From Flavivirga abyssicola (lineage in GTDB: Bacteria > Bacteroidota > Bacteroidia > Flavobacteriales > Flavobacteriaceae): DNA of 64,000 nucleotides. Below are positions 46,306 to 54,431 of this stretch, in pieces (within the stretch, counting starts at the first letter, position 1; every line of letters starts with the position of its first letter). The translations under genes and the position numbers were made by a program. The notes below the pieces were generated by a model. That model saw only the letters and a program-made list of their open reading frames with translations. It made no database searches and was not told the origin of the DNA. The stretch is taken from contig NZ_CP141266.1 of assembly GCF_030540775.2 (NCBI RefSeq), positions 3,769,001 through 3,833,000 of the forward strand, given 5' to 3'.

Positions 46306-46596
46306 ATGGAACAATTTTTCCTAATGTGTAAACCTGATGAATTAAGAACTATTATCCGAGAGGAGTTAAGTTCTTTAACCAAAAATAAGGCTAAGCCAGA
46401 ATTTAAACAAAATGATGATTATTTAGATATTAATATGGCATCAGATTTTTTAAAACTATCACCGCACACATTACGTCGTAAGGCACAAAAAAGTGAAATA
46501 CCTTGTTATAAACGAAACAACAAATGGCTGTTTTTAAGGAAAGAGCTTATTGATTATGTGAATAAGGGTAAGCAATTAACCTATGACAATTTATAA
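46306..46596 (+). CDS. Small helix-turn-helix protein
   Basis: A 96-aa protein with an N-terminal helical part (ELRTIIREELSSL) and an excisionase-type HTH (LDINMASDFLKLSPHTLRRKAQKSEIPCYKRNNKWLFLRKELIDYV). It overlaps the next gene by 14 bp, so the two are coupled. This order (HTH followed by a replication-type protein) is common in Bacteroidota integrative mobilizable elements. Confidence 0.85.
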   Translation: MEQFFLMCKPDELRTIIREELSSLTKNKAKPEFKQNDDYLDINMASDFLKLSPHTLRRKAQKSEIPCYKRNNKWLFLRKELIDYVNKGKQLTYDNL

Positions 46597-47539
46597 TTGG
46601 TTTATGATTGATGGGGTAGAATTTTATTGCGATAATGATTTTCTCAAATGGGAATATCCTATGCCTAAGTTCTATGAGTACAATGAGCTATTGTTTAGAC
46701 CTATATGGGGTAATAGAGGGGGGATAACTAAATATACTGCTAAAGATGATTATGGTTTACTTCATGTAATAACCCCTAAGGAGTATAAAATTAAAAACTC
46801 TGCTCATAAAGCTTATTCAAAAGTAATTGGGAAATCAGGCAACTGGTCTGATTTCTCTTTTACTGACTTCATTAAAATGGTGAATATGCTTTCTAACAGA
46901 TATAAGTTAGATCCTGCTAGAATTTATATAAGAAAATTGGAAATAGGGGTAAACATAGAATTGAATAACCCATCAATGGAATATATAAGTTTAATCCGAG
47001 CTTTTAAGTTCTCAAAACCTAGTGTAGATATGAGAACCATGAGAAATAAGTTTTATGGTAGAAAGTTTTTCACAGGTAATTATCAATTAAAGGTTTACGA
47101 TAAGACAAGACAGGTCTTTGAAAAAGACAGGATAAATATTTCATCAAATATGATACGATTTGAAGCTGTTATCAAAAAAGTAAAACTAAAAGATTTGGGA
47201 GTTTTCACTTTAGCAGATTTAATTAATTATAGTAAGTTTTCAGTATTGGTAGACTTTCTACATGAAATGTTTTATGGAATCGCTTTTGACCGTAGATACG
47301 ATGTATCTACTTTAACTGCAAATGAACTGGAGTTATATATAGCAGGAGCTAAACGTTTCTATTGGGTTAATTTACCCAAATGCAGCAGTCCCTCAACAGC
47401 TTCAAGACGTAGAAAACAGTATAAAATCATTATTACAAAATTAGATAAGGAAAACCCTTTTGCAAATCCCTTATTACTCGAATTACGAAAGAAAGTAGTA
47501 AAAAAAATCAATCAACTTTCAGTAGAGAGTTTCAACTAG
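46583..47539 (+). CDS. Putative replication initiator (phage gene II / Rep-like)
   Basis: A 318-aa protein. The segments IRKLEIGVNIEL, YQLKVYDKTRQVFEKD and NMIRFEAVIKK recall the gene II/X-type rolling-circle initiators of filamentous phages and related plasmid Reps (KxYDK followed by RxE). I do not see a clear HUH motif, so this is tentative. A Rep in the island would suit an element that replicates after excision or is mobilised as single strand. Confidence 0.5.
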   Translation: MTIYNWFMIDGVEFYCDNDFLKWEYPMPKFYEYNELLFRPIWGNRGGITKYTAKDDYGLLHVITPKEYKIKNSAHKAYSKVIGKSGNWSDFSFTDFIKMVNMLSNRYKLDPARIYIRKLEIGVNIELNNPSMEYISLIRAFKFSKPSVDMRTMRNKFYGRKFFTGNYQLKVYDKTRQVFEKDRINISSNMIRFEAVIKKVKLKDLGVFTLADLINYSKFSVLVDFLHEMFYGIAFDRRYDVSTLTANELELYIAGAKRFYWVNLPKCSSPSTASRRRKQYKIIITKLDKENPFANPLLLELRKKVVKKINQLSVESFN

Positions 47540-47565
47540 TAATATAACATAAGAACATATCAAAT

Positions 47566-48321
47566 ATGAAAACATTAAAAAGAAAATATTTAAACGGAGA
47601 AAAAACAGATCTAATCCCTCAAGAGAATATGGATTTAATCAGAAAAGAGTTAAGGGATAATTTCACCTTTATTTATCATGAAGATTTAGATTCTATTTAT
47701 TACAGAAAACGAGGAGATTTCACTACAAAACCAGTTGATTTAGATTTTGTAACAACTTTAACAAAGAATTATATCTGTTCAGATATTTATTGCAATAAAA
47801 ACTTTATCATTTATACAATCGAGTATCTAAGTATTAGTAGGGATTCTTGGCCTTATTTACGTGAATTACCATTATGGGATACAAATAGAGAAAGTGAAAT
47901 GAAAAAGCTTTTATTAGCAATTAAAACTACTGATCAATGGTTTTTTAAAAAATATTTTGAAGCTTACCTATTAGCAGAAGTTGAATATACATTAGGCAAA
48001 AGAAATTTTTTAGTAGGGCGTATCTTTTATTATCCAAAGGAGATTAAATTGGAAGTTAGAGAATGGATTTATAGTTTAAGGCCTTGGCAGAGAATCAGCC
48101 ATCAAAAAACTATTTTTAATTATAGTACTAATTATACCGAAGACGAAGGAAATGAAATTACGTTTGATGTGGAAGAGGTAGATAATAATATTGTAGTTGA
48201 TATGGATTTAGTTTGGGCGGAATTATTATATAGGGTTATAAATGGTGAGAAATCATGTTTAGATAGCTTTGAAGAAGACCTTTATATTAATAAATTTTTG
48301 AGGAGACCAAATAACAAGTAG
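47566..48321 (+). CDS. Island protein of unknown function
   Basis: A 251-aa soluble, Tyr/Trp-rich protein (DQWFFKKYFEAYLLAEVEYTL, VREWIYSLRPWQRISHQK) with an acidic C-terminal part. No domain is recognised. It starts 27 bp after the Rep-like gene and is probably in the same operon. Confidence 0.65.
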   Translation: MKTLKRKYLNGEKTDLIPQENMDLIRKELRDNFTFIYHEDLDSIYYRKRGDFTTKPVDLDFVTTLTKNYICSDIYCNKNFIIYTIEYLSISRDSWPYLRELPLWDTNRESEMKKLLLAIKTTDQWFFKKYFEAYLLAEVEYTLGKRNFLVGRIFYYPKEIKLEVREWIYSLRPWQRISHQKTIFNYSTNYTEDEGNEITFDVEEVDNNIVVDMDLVWAELLYRVINGEKSCLDSFEEDLYINKFLRRPNNK

Positions 48322-48454
48322 ATTATTCAAATAGATTATGAATATTAATACAAGACTATTAATAAAAAGAGAATTACTGTAGCGTTAATTGTTTTAAATC
48401 GGTATTATAAAAACCTGAGTTGTTGAATCTAGAACTATTAATTTATGTTAATAG

Positions 48455-48736
48455 TTAGAAAGTTTAATTATTAAAAATATTAAAGCAAAAGAAGTCCGTA
48501 CGGCAGACTTAAATGATGTATACATTGTTCAAAAGGTCATACATCTTTACTATAAAGTGGATAATAAAAAGAGAATTATTGCAAATGTCAATGATTTTAA
48601 GCAGGTCTTATTAAAACCTGAATTCGGCTATTTTAACCATATTATCCTATGTTATCCTTTAGAAAGTTTTATGATTAAGAATATTAAAGAAGTGAAGTTT
48701 ATTACATTTGCTGTTAGAACTATAAAAAGTTTATAA
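48455..48736 (+). pseudogene. Start-less open frame, probable gene remnant
   Basis: 93 codons open from a TAG at 48452 to TAA at 48734, reading KEVRTADLNDVYIVQKVIHL, YYKVDNKKRIIANVNDF and so on. The composition is like a real protein, but there is no ATG, GTG or TTG in the N-terminal part. It may be the 3' part of a truncated gene. Confidence 0.35.
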
Positions 48737-48785
48737 GAAGAAATTAAATAAAATAGAAATATAAGTTAGCGTTAGCTATTTATTC

Positions 48786-48901
48786 TTGTTACTGAAAACT
48801 GGTAATTTTTAATATACACGAGATAAATAGACTTAATGCTCATGCTATGGCGTGGGCTTAGTTTGTTTGTGTATAGGGTATTACCAGTACCTCAGTAACG
48901 A
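48786..48901. other. Nested inverted-repeat element (candidate origin or structured RNA)
   Basis: Four successive perfect or near-perfect stems nest inside one another: GTTACTGA/TCAGTAAC (48788-48795 with 48892-48899), ACTGGTAAT/ATTACCAGT (48798-48806 with 48880-48888), TATACAC/GTGTATA (48813-48819 with 48869-48875), and an inner stem with a TATG loop (48834-48860). A rod of about 115 nt results. Candidate roles are oriT, a single-strand origin, a structured RNA, or a MITE. Confidence 0.65.
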
Positions 48902-48929
48902 TAAGCTACAGTTCCACGCTTATTTTTTT
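48901..48929 (+). terminator. Hairpin and T-tract after the nested element
   Basis: ATAAGC and GCTTAT flank an 11-nt loop and lead into seven T residues. This resembles an intrinsic terminator and would give a rightward transcript of the nested element a defined 3' end. Confidence 0.55.
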
Positions 48930-48976
48930 AAACCTTTAACAGCTTTTAGGGACTGGAAGCATTTTAAATTCAGTTT

Positions 48977-49826
48977 ATGAAAGTTTTAAAGTACATTTTA
49001 GCAGTTCTATTTTTCCTAATAGCTTTGGGATATTTATTTAGTGGTTCTTTTTTATCATTTGTTTTTTCAACAATTTTGGGATTAGTCTTTCTACCAGATA
49101 TATCAAAGAAACTACCTACTAAGTTCAAAATATGGAATTCTAGAATTTTCAGGTATTGTAGTTATATATTTCTTTTTATCATGATAGGCTTATTTACTGA
49201 TGAGGTTAGTTTAGATAGTTCATCCGAAAAAAGTTTTGATGAAAAACAACAAGAATCAATTGCAGAACTAAAACCAATTAAAGATTCATTAGACTTTATA
49301 ATTAAAGAATACGATTTATCAGTTTGTCAAATCTATAAAGATGTATCAGAAATTGAGAGAAAATCGATTAAGGATGCAGATAATAAATACCCTGATTTTG
49401 GTAAGAAGCACCTTGAATATTCTGAAAAGTTAAGAATCGAAAGAACTAAACAGTATTGGATTGAGAAAGGCATATCAGAAGAACTTTTTAATAAAGCTAT
49501 TTTGTATTCTGATGAATGTTCAGAAAAAGAAAGGTTGGAAAATGTAAAAAAAACTAAAAGAACAGAAGCAAGTACAAGCTCTTAAAAAAGATAAGATTGA
49601 AGATTGTTTTAGTAATGCATGTAGTTTAACTCACAGAAAGATAAAAAGTGTAATGCATAATCCTAAATCTTTTGAATATGTAGATTGTAAATATTTAGGA
49701 GCAGGGGAGAGTACATTTACTATTCGTTATAGTTATAGAGGTCAAAACAAGTTAGGGGCTACTGTACTAGAAAGCGTAAAAGCTGAAATTGATATAGAAA
49801 AATGTGAGGTTATCAAAATAGAATAA
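48977..49826 (+). pseudogene. Membrane protein with frameshift in an A8 run
   Basis: The first frame encodes 202 aa (two hydrophobic segments, then a charged helical part) and stops at 49585. From 49554 the next frame continues without a break to 49826 with a well-formed C-terminal domain (KKLKEQKQVQALKKDKIEDC, IKSVMHNPKSFEYVDCKYLG, YRGQNKLGATVLESVKAEI). The switch falls at an eight-A run at about 49546-49553; seven A would restore one 282-aa protein. It is either a frameshift mutation, a sequencing error, or slippage. Confidence 0.7.
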
Positions 49827-49854
49827 TCAAAAGCTAAATTTTGAAATAAGTATC

Positions 49855-49881
49855 AAAACACTTCAATTGAGGTGTTTTTTT
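49855..49881 (+). terminator. Intrinsic terminator
   Basis: AAACACTTCAA and TTGAGGTGTTT pair with one G-U and run into a T-tract, ending the frameshifted gene. Confidence 0.8.
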
Positions 49882-49934
49882 ATGCGATTTTGGTTTTTCT
49901 GTATATGATTTGTACCTTTTATATACTGGTAAAC

Positions 49935-50002
49935 GGTCACTTCTTATACTGGATCAATAGAGAACTAGAGTTTTTTATTTTCTGAATCAGAAAGTAACGT
50001 AT
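49935..50002. other. Internal att-like junction
   Basis: GGTCACTTCT at 49935-49944 and TTCTGAATCAGAAAGTAA at 49980-49997 resemble, in the same order, the contiguous sequence around attR (GGTCACTT at 57359 leading into TTCTGTATCGGGAAGTAA). The core matches attR at 15 of 18 positions. A remnant junction between two tandem elements is the simplest reading. Confidence 0.5.
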
Positions 50003-50109
50003 AGAAACACCAAAGAAATGTTTACAAGTAGTTTTTATGATCTAAAAAGAAACTCTAAGAAAGATTGTTTATTATTAATATCTTTAATGTTGAATCTTAG
50101 ATTATACTT

Positions 50110-52983
50110 ATGCAACCATTATTTACTGAAAATTTTCTTTCTCACTACCTAATAGATTTTAAGTTATCGAATGTACCAAAAATAAGATTAGCAAGAAATA
50201 TTATCGAAGGTTTAATTTTAGAACTTAAATCAGGTAAACTTGAAAGCCTAAAGGAGGAAGAGTTTAAAACACGATTTTTAAATGAATTCTTTGGGGATGT
50301 TTTAGGATTCAATTATGGTAATTCTAATTTTTGGACTTTAAGTGAAGAAGTTAAAACTAAAGTTGATGGAACTAAAGTTGATGGAGCATTGGGTTTCTTT
50401 GGTAAGAACAAAAAGAGTAGTGATGTAAGAGCAGTAATAGAAATAAAAGATGCTAATAAGAATCTTGATGTAAAGCAAAATAGAAAAGATTCAAAATCAG
50501 CTGTTAGTCAAGCATTTGAATATGCTTCAAAAATGGGAGGGCAATGCAAATGGATAATAGTCTCTAATTTTAAAGAGGTACGTTTTTATTCAAATTTTCA
50601 AGGAAAGTACCAAGTGTTTTTTCTCGAAGATTTATCAGATGAAAACAAATTAAAAGAATTATTGTTTCTCTTCCATAAAGACAGGTTTATTAAAAAAGAT
50701 AATATTTCGAGTACTGAACAGCTATATAAAATAAGTAGTTTAGAATTAAAAGAGAATGAGAAGTCGATACATATAGTTGATGAAATATATTCATCGTTGA
50801 AGAGGTTTGAAGGATTAAAATATATTGACCCTAATTATTTGGCGACAATAAAGCCTTTTAATATTTTAAATGAACATGTTTGGCATTATTCCGATAATAA
50901 GCTGCTTACAATTAACCCTAAAATTCATGCTTTATTCAAGCATTTAGACTTTGAGGATGGAAAAATTAAAATTTCAGATGAATTAAAGAAAGAATTAGAG
51001 AATGAAAAGGTTATTGAGTATGAAGATAAAATATATTCTTTTATAAGGTTTCTTAACCATTCTCAGATAATCGAAATCAGTTGTATAGAAGATTACAATA
51101 AAGTTATATTGAGAAGGTCTCATGTTTTAGGCTTTTCTCATAAACACTTTTTTAGACTTTCTGATAAAGATGGCTTTACTAAAAGCATAGATATTTTAAA
51201 GTATAAATCTTGTGATTGTATTTCTTGTAACTTTAAGAGTTTTGATTTTAAACATTTATTGAGTAAACTTAAAATTGCTCAAAATAAGGATGAATGTATT
51301 ACTTTAGAATATGCTTATGGTAATTATCTAGTTTCTGCAAATAACTACAAAAATGCTTATAATATATATAAGAGTTTATGTGAAAAAATAAAAGGGAAAG
51401 AAGGGTGTGAGATAGAATATTTTTTGGCTAAACTAAATATGAAATATTTGCATAATTTGGTATGGGAGGACAAGAAATTAAAAGATAGTATTGAAATTAA
51501 AGAAGAAATTAGAAGTATTGATTTAAATAGAATTCTTTATGAAGAAATAGAGTATAGCATAAATTATGATGTTAGAAATTATCTTTTAAAAATCAAAGAT
51601 GAAAACCTTTTACTTTCAGTTAAAGATAAAGTAGAAGAATTAGTAGATAAAATAGCCAATTTAAGAAAGCATTACGATAATGGCAATGATGGATATATGG
51701 GCTCAAATTATTTTCACGATTTAGCAAGTGAATATTATAACCTTCAATTACATTTAAATAAAAACAGGATTATTTATAATGTATTCTATAAGTATAAATT
51801 ATTAACAGCGAAAGTATTTAAAGGTCTTATAGATAGTTACTTAACAAAAGGCAATGGTTTGAGCTCTTTTAATTCATTTTACTTGCTTGAATTTATTACA
51901 AATATTAACCCTACTGAATTTCAAAAATTACTTTCAAAAGTTGATTTTTTAGACGTTAATGAAGGGTGTGATAAAAAGATAATTAGCAGTATTACTAATC
52001 TACTAAAATCTTATTTTGAAGACGGTCTCTTTGCTAATTCTCCTTATAAAAATAGAATACTTGAAGAATACTTAATTGATTTACAGTTTAGTGATCGATA
52101 TATAAGTTTAGTAGCAAATTCATTTACATTGCTTTCAAAAATTACTATTTCTAAGTCGTTATTTGAACCTTTATCTAAAGTGATTATACACTTTTTAAGT
52201 ATTGAAGATAATTTGTCTTGGCATGAATTAAGAGAATTTAGTAAGTTCCTTACTGTAAAAGGTAATTCTTTTACTTCGGAACAATTAATTAATATTTTGG
52301 AAATTGCTATTGAAAGAGATAAGCCCAATAATAATAAATACGAAGGCTTAATTGAAAGCTCATCAAAATCATTACATAAGTTTTACCCAAATATTAAAAT
52401 AAGCAAAAAACATATAATAAAAAGAGCGATTGGAAATATAAGTGGCTGTTCTAAATGGAACTATGTTTCATATTTATTGTTAATAAGTGATGAGCAATGC
52501 AAAAATATTCTCAATAAAGAGGTTGAAGATGTTTTAGATGAGAAATTTGATGTTAATTTTTATGATCACTTAATTAGGAAGAAACTTTATGATTATAAAA
52601 GGAAAGATTATTTTAAAAGGCTTGTAGAAGATGTTAGTAATTCTAAGGAGATAGGCTTCAAGAATGAATTTAAAGGAAATAATCCTGTTTTTGATGGCTA
52701 TCGTTTCTATAATTTCATTATTCTCTTAAACATTTTAAATATTAATAAAGAATCAGAGTTATTAAACGTTTTTGCCAATATTTCTGAATATGAAAAGTGG
52801 TTGCTAAATCCTGAAAAATATAACTATTCTAATTTTGATGCTAAATGGATTTTAGCTTCTGATAATAAATTTATATTGGGTAGCCTTAGCGGAATTGAAG
52901 ATATAGTTAATGCAGTAGAGATTGAGTTGAAAAAAGAGTTTAATCCTATTCTTTCAGAAATCTATTATAAATACTTATTATAA
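50110..52983 (+). CDS. PD-(D/E)xK nuclease fused to a large helical region; candidate defence effector
   Basis: 957 aa. Residues about 20-200 are like the nuclease domain of type I/IIG restriction enzymes: a pre-helix region, KVDGALGFF (metal Asp), VIEIKDA (ExK, about 111-113), SAVSQAFEYA (Q-x-x-x-Y) and WIIVSNFKEVRFYS. A Cys cluster CDCISC (about 367) follows, and then about 550 residues of helical, TPR-like repeats. There is no methyltransferase or helicase domain. It starts the defence-like half and is 15 bp from the HNH gene. Confidence 0.7.
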   Translation: MQPLFTENFLSHYLIDFKLSNVPKIRLARNIIEGLILELKSGKLESLKEEEFKTRFLNEFFGDVLGFNYGNSNFWTLSEEVKTKVDGTKVDGALGFFGKNKKSSDVRAVIEIKDANKNLDVKQNRKDSKSAVSQAFEYASKMGGQCKWIIVSNFKEVRFYSNFQGKYQVFFLEDLSDENKLKELLFLFHKDRFIKKDNISSTEQLYKISSLELKENEKSIHIVDEIYSSLKRFEGLKYIDPNYLATIKPFNILNEHVWHYSDNKLLTINPKIHALFKHLDFEDGKIKISDELKKELENEKVIEYEDKIYSFIRFLNHSQIIEISCIEDYNKVILRRSHVLGFSHKHFFRLSDKDGFTKSIDILKYKSCDCISCNFKSFDFKHLLSKLKIAQNKDECITLEYAYGNYLVSANNYKNAYNIYKSLCEKIKGKEGCEIEYFLAKLNMKYLHNLVWEDKKLKDSIEIKEEIRSIDLNRILYEEIEYSINYDVRNYLLKIKDENLLLSVKDKVEELVDKIANLRKHYDNGNDGYMGSNYFHDLASEYYNLQLHLNKNRIIYNVFYKYKLLTAKVFKGLIDSYLTKGNGLSSFNSFYLLEFITNINPTEFQKLLSKVDFLDVNEGCDKKIISSITNLLKSYFEDGLFANSPYKNRILEEYLIDLQFSDRYISLVANSFTLLSKITISKSLFEPLSKVIIHFLSIEDNLSWHELREFSKFLTVKGNSFTSEQLINILEIAIERDKPNNNKYEGLIESSSKSLHKFYPNIKISKKHIIKRAIGNISGCSKWNYVSYLLLISDEQCKNILNKEVEDVLDEKFDVNFYDHLIRKKLYDYKRKDYFKRLVEDVSNSKEIGFKNEFKGNNPVFDGYRFYNFIILLNILNINKESELLNVFANISEYEKWLLNPEKYNYSNFDAKWILASDNKFILGSLSGIEDIVNAVEIELKKEFNPILSEIYYKYLL

Positions 52984-52998
52984 GTAGAAAAGAGATAA

Positions 52999-54252
52999 AT
53001 GTATAGTTTTAAAATTCAATTCATAACAACGAAAAAAGATATAAGCTTTATAATGAAATCTCATAACAAAGATGAGGTTGATAATTTTGTAGGTGATTTA
53101 CTTTCGATATTTATTACTTTAAAAGAGAATGGCAAACCATTACTAAACACTCTGCAAAAGTACACCGAAGAGAATAAAAAAGAGTTAAATCATTTTATAG
53201 ATAAATACAAGTTAAGACTACCAAGGCTAAATTCAGTATCAGCGTTTCTCAGAAAGCTAAAACCAAACGAGTATTTTGTTTTTCTTCCAAATATGAATTT
53301 GGAACAGATTGAAATCTTAAAATTAAATGAGTATATAAAAACAATAAGTGCTGGTAAAAAATATGTAAATCCAAGTGATGAATTACTTGATTTATATGAG
53401 AGTTTTCTAAAAAAATACCAGCTAAATACAGTTGGGAAGAATAGGGTTGCGATTGGGGAAAAAGATAAGCAAAAGCGTATTTGTAGATTTTGTTTAAATA
53501 AAAGTAATCCAACTACATTTAATAATAAGGCACATGCAATATCAGAAGCGTTAGGGAATAAAACTATTATCTTATTTGATGAGTGTGATAAGTGTAATAA
53601 AGAATTTAGCGAAACGATAGAGCCTCACATTATTCAGTATTTATCTCTATTCAGGACTATTTTCGGAGTTAAAGGTAAAGGAGGGAATAAAAAATTAAAA
53701 GGTAAAAACTTCACTTTAAGTAATAATGGACAAGTAAACATTGTCTTCAATAGTTTAGAGGATAGACCAAACCCAAGTGATAAAAACTATAATTTAAAGC
53801 TTAATTTACAAGAGCCTTTAGTTTTTCAAAATGTATATAAATCTTTTTGCAAGTATTTTTTATCAGTTATTGACGATAATGATCTTATTCATTTTAGAGA
53901 TACTATTAAATGGATTAAAGGGGATATTGAAACTACCAACCTTCCTAGAATAGCTGAATTAACGACTTATGATTTTTTTACTTTACAACCTGAATTATCC
54001 TACTATATAAGAAAAGAAGATGATACAAGTATTCCTTTTGCAGTCGGGAGGTTTTGTTTTACTTGTAAGGTGTATGTTTTTATTATCCCTTTTTCGGATT
54101 GTGATAGTTTAGATTTTATAAAAGAATCTGAATTTAGACGTTATTGGAAAACTTTTAAACTCTTTAGTAAAAGTGAGAATTGGGTTTTTAATGATTATTC
54201 AAATAATACTCCAAGAGATTTCAGTATAAATCTTAATAATGAAATTATATAA
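52999..54252 (+). CDS. HNH-type nuclease protein
   Basis: 417 aa. The N-terminal 150 residues are helical and charged. The middle carries an HNH/zinc pattern: CRFCLNKS (about 160), KAHAISEALGNKTI (about 178, HNH His) and CDKCNKEFSE (about 195). The C-terminal half is of unknown fold (a second CxxC-like pair is FCFTCK). It follows the large nuclease by 15 bp and probably forms a two-gene unit with it. Confidence 0.75.
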   Translation: MYSFKIQFITTKKDISFIMKSHNKDEVDNFVGDLLSIFITLKENGKPLLNTLQKYTEENKKELNHFIDKYKLRLPRLNSVSAFLRKLKPNEYFVFLPNMNLEQIEILKLNEYIKTISAGKKYVNPSDELLDLYESFLKKYQLNTVGKNRVAIGEKDKQKRICRFCLNKSNPTTFNNKAHAISEALGNKTIILFDECDKCNKEFSETIEPHIIQYLSLFRTIFGVKGKGGNKKLKGKNFTLSNNGQVNIVFNSLEDRPNPSDKNYNLKLNLQEPLVFQNVYKSFCKYFLSVIDDNDLIHFRDTIKWIKGDIETTNLPRIAELTTYDFFTLQPELSYYIRKEDDTSIPFAVGRFCFTCKVYVFIIPFSDCDSLDFIKESEFRRYWKTFKLFSKSENWVFNDYSNNTPRDFSINLNNEII

Positions 54253-54431
54253 AACATACAGATTATATTCTTTATCGTTTTAATAGTTGATTAATTTGTA
54301 ATCATTTTTTCTATATTTGAATTTCTATGAATTTAGTGAAAAAGAATAATTAGTCTGTATACATATTTTTGTAGCTTTTTTATTAAATATATTTAATGTA
54401 TAACATTACTATGCTTACCAATTAATATAAG

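Larger units (their letters stand above)
48322..48976. other. Accessory spacer with gene remnant and structured element
   Basis: It holds an open frame without start codon (48455-48736), the nested inverted-repeat element (48786-48901) and a hairpin/T-tract (48901-48929). The rest is AT-rich with no further signal. Confidence 0.5.

Noticed and set aside
48786-48901. Retron msr-msd as explanation of the nested hairpin
   Set aside because: There is no reverse transcriptase gene anywhere in the window.
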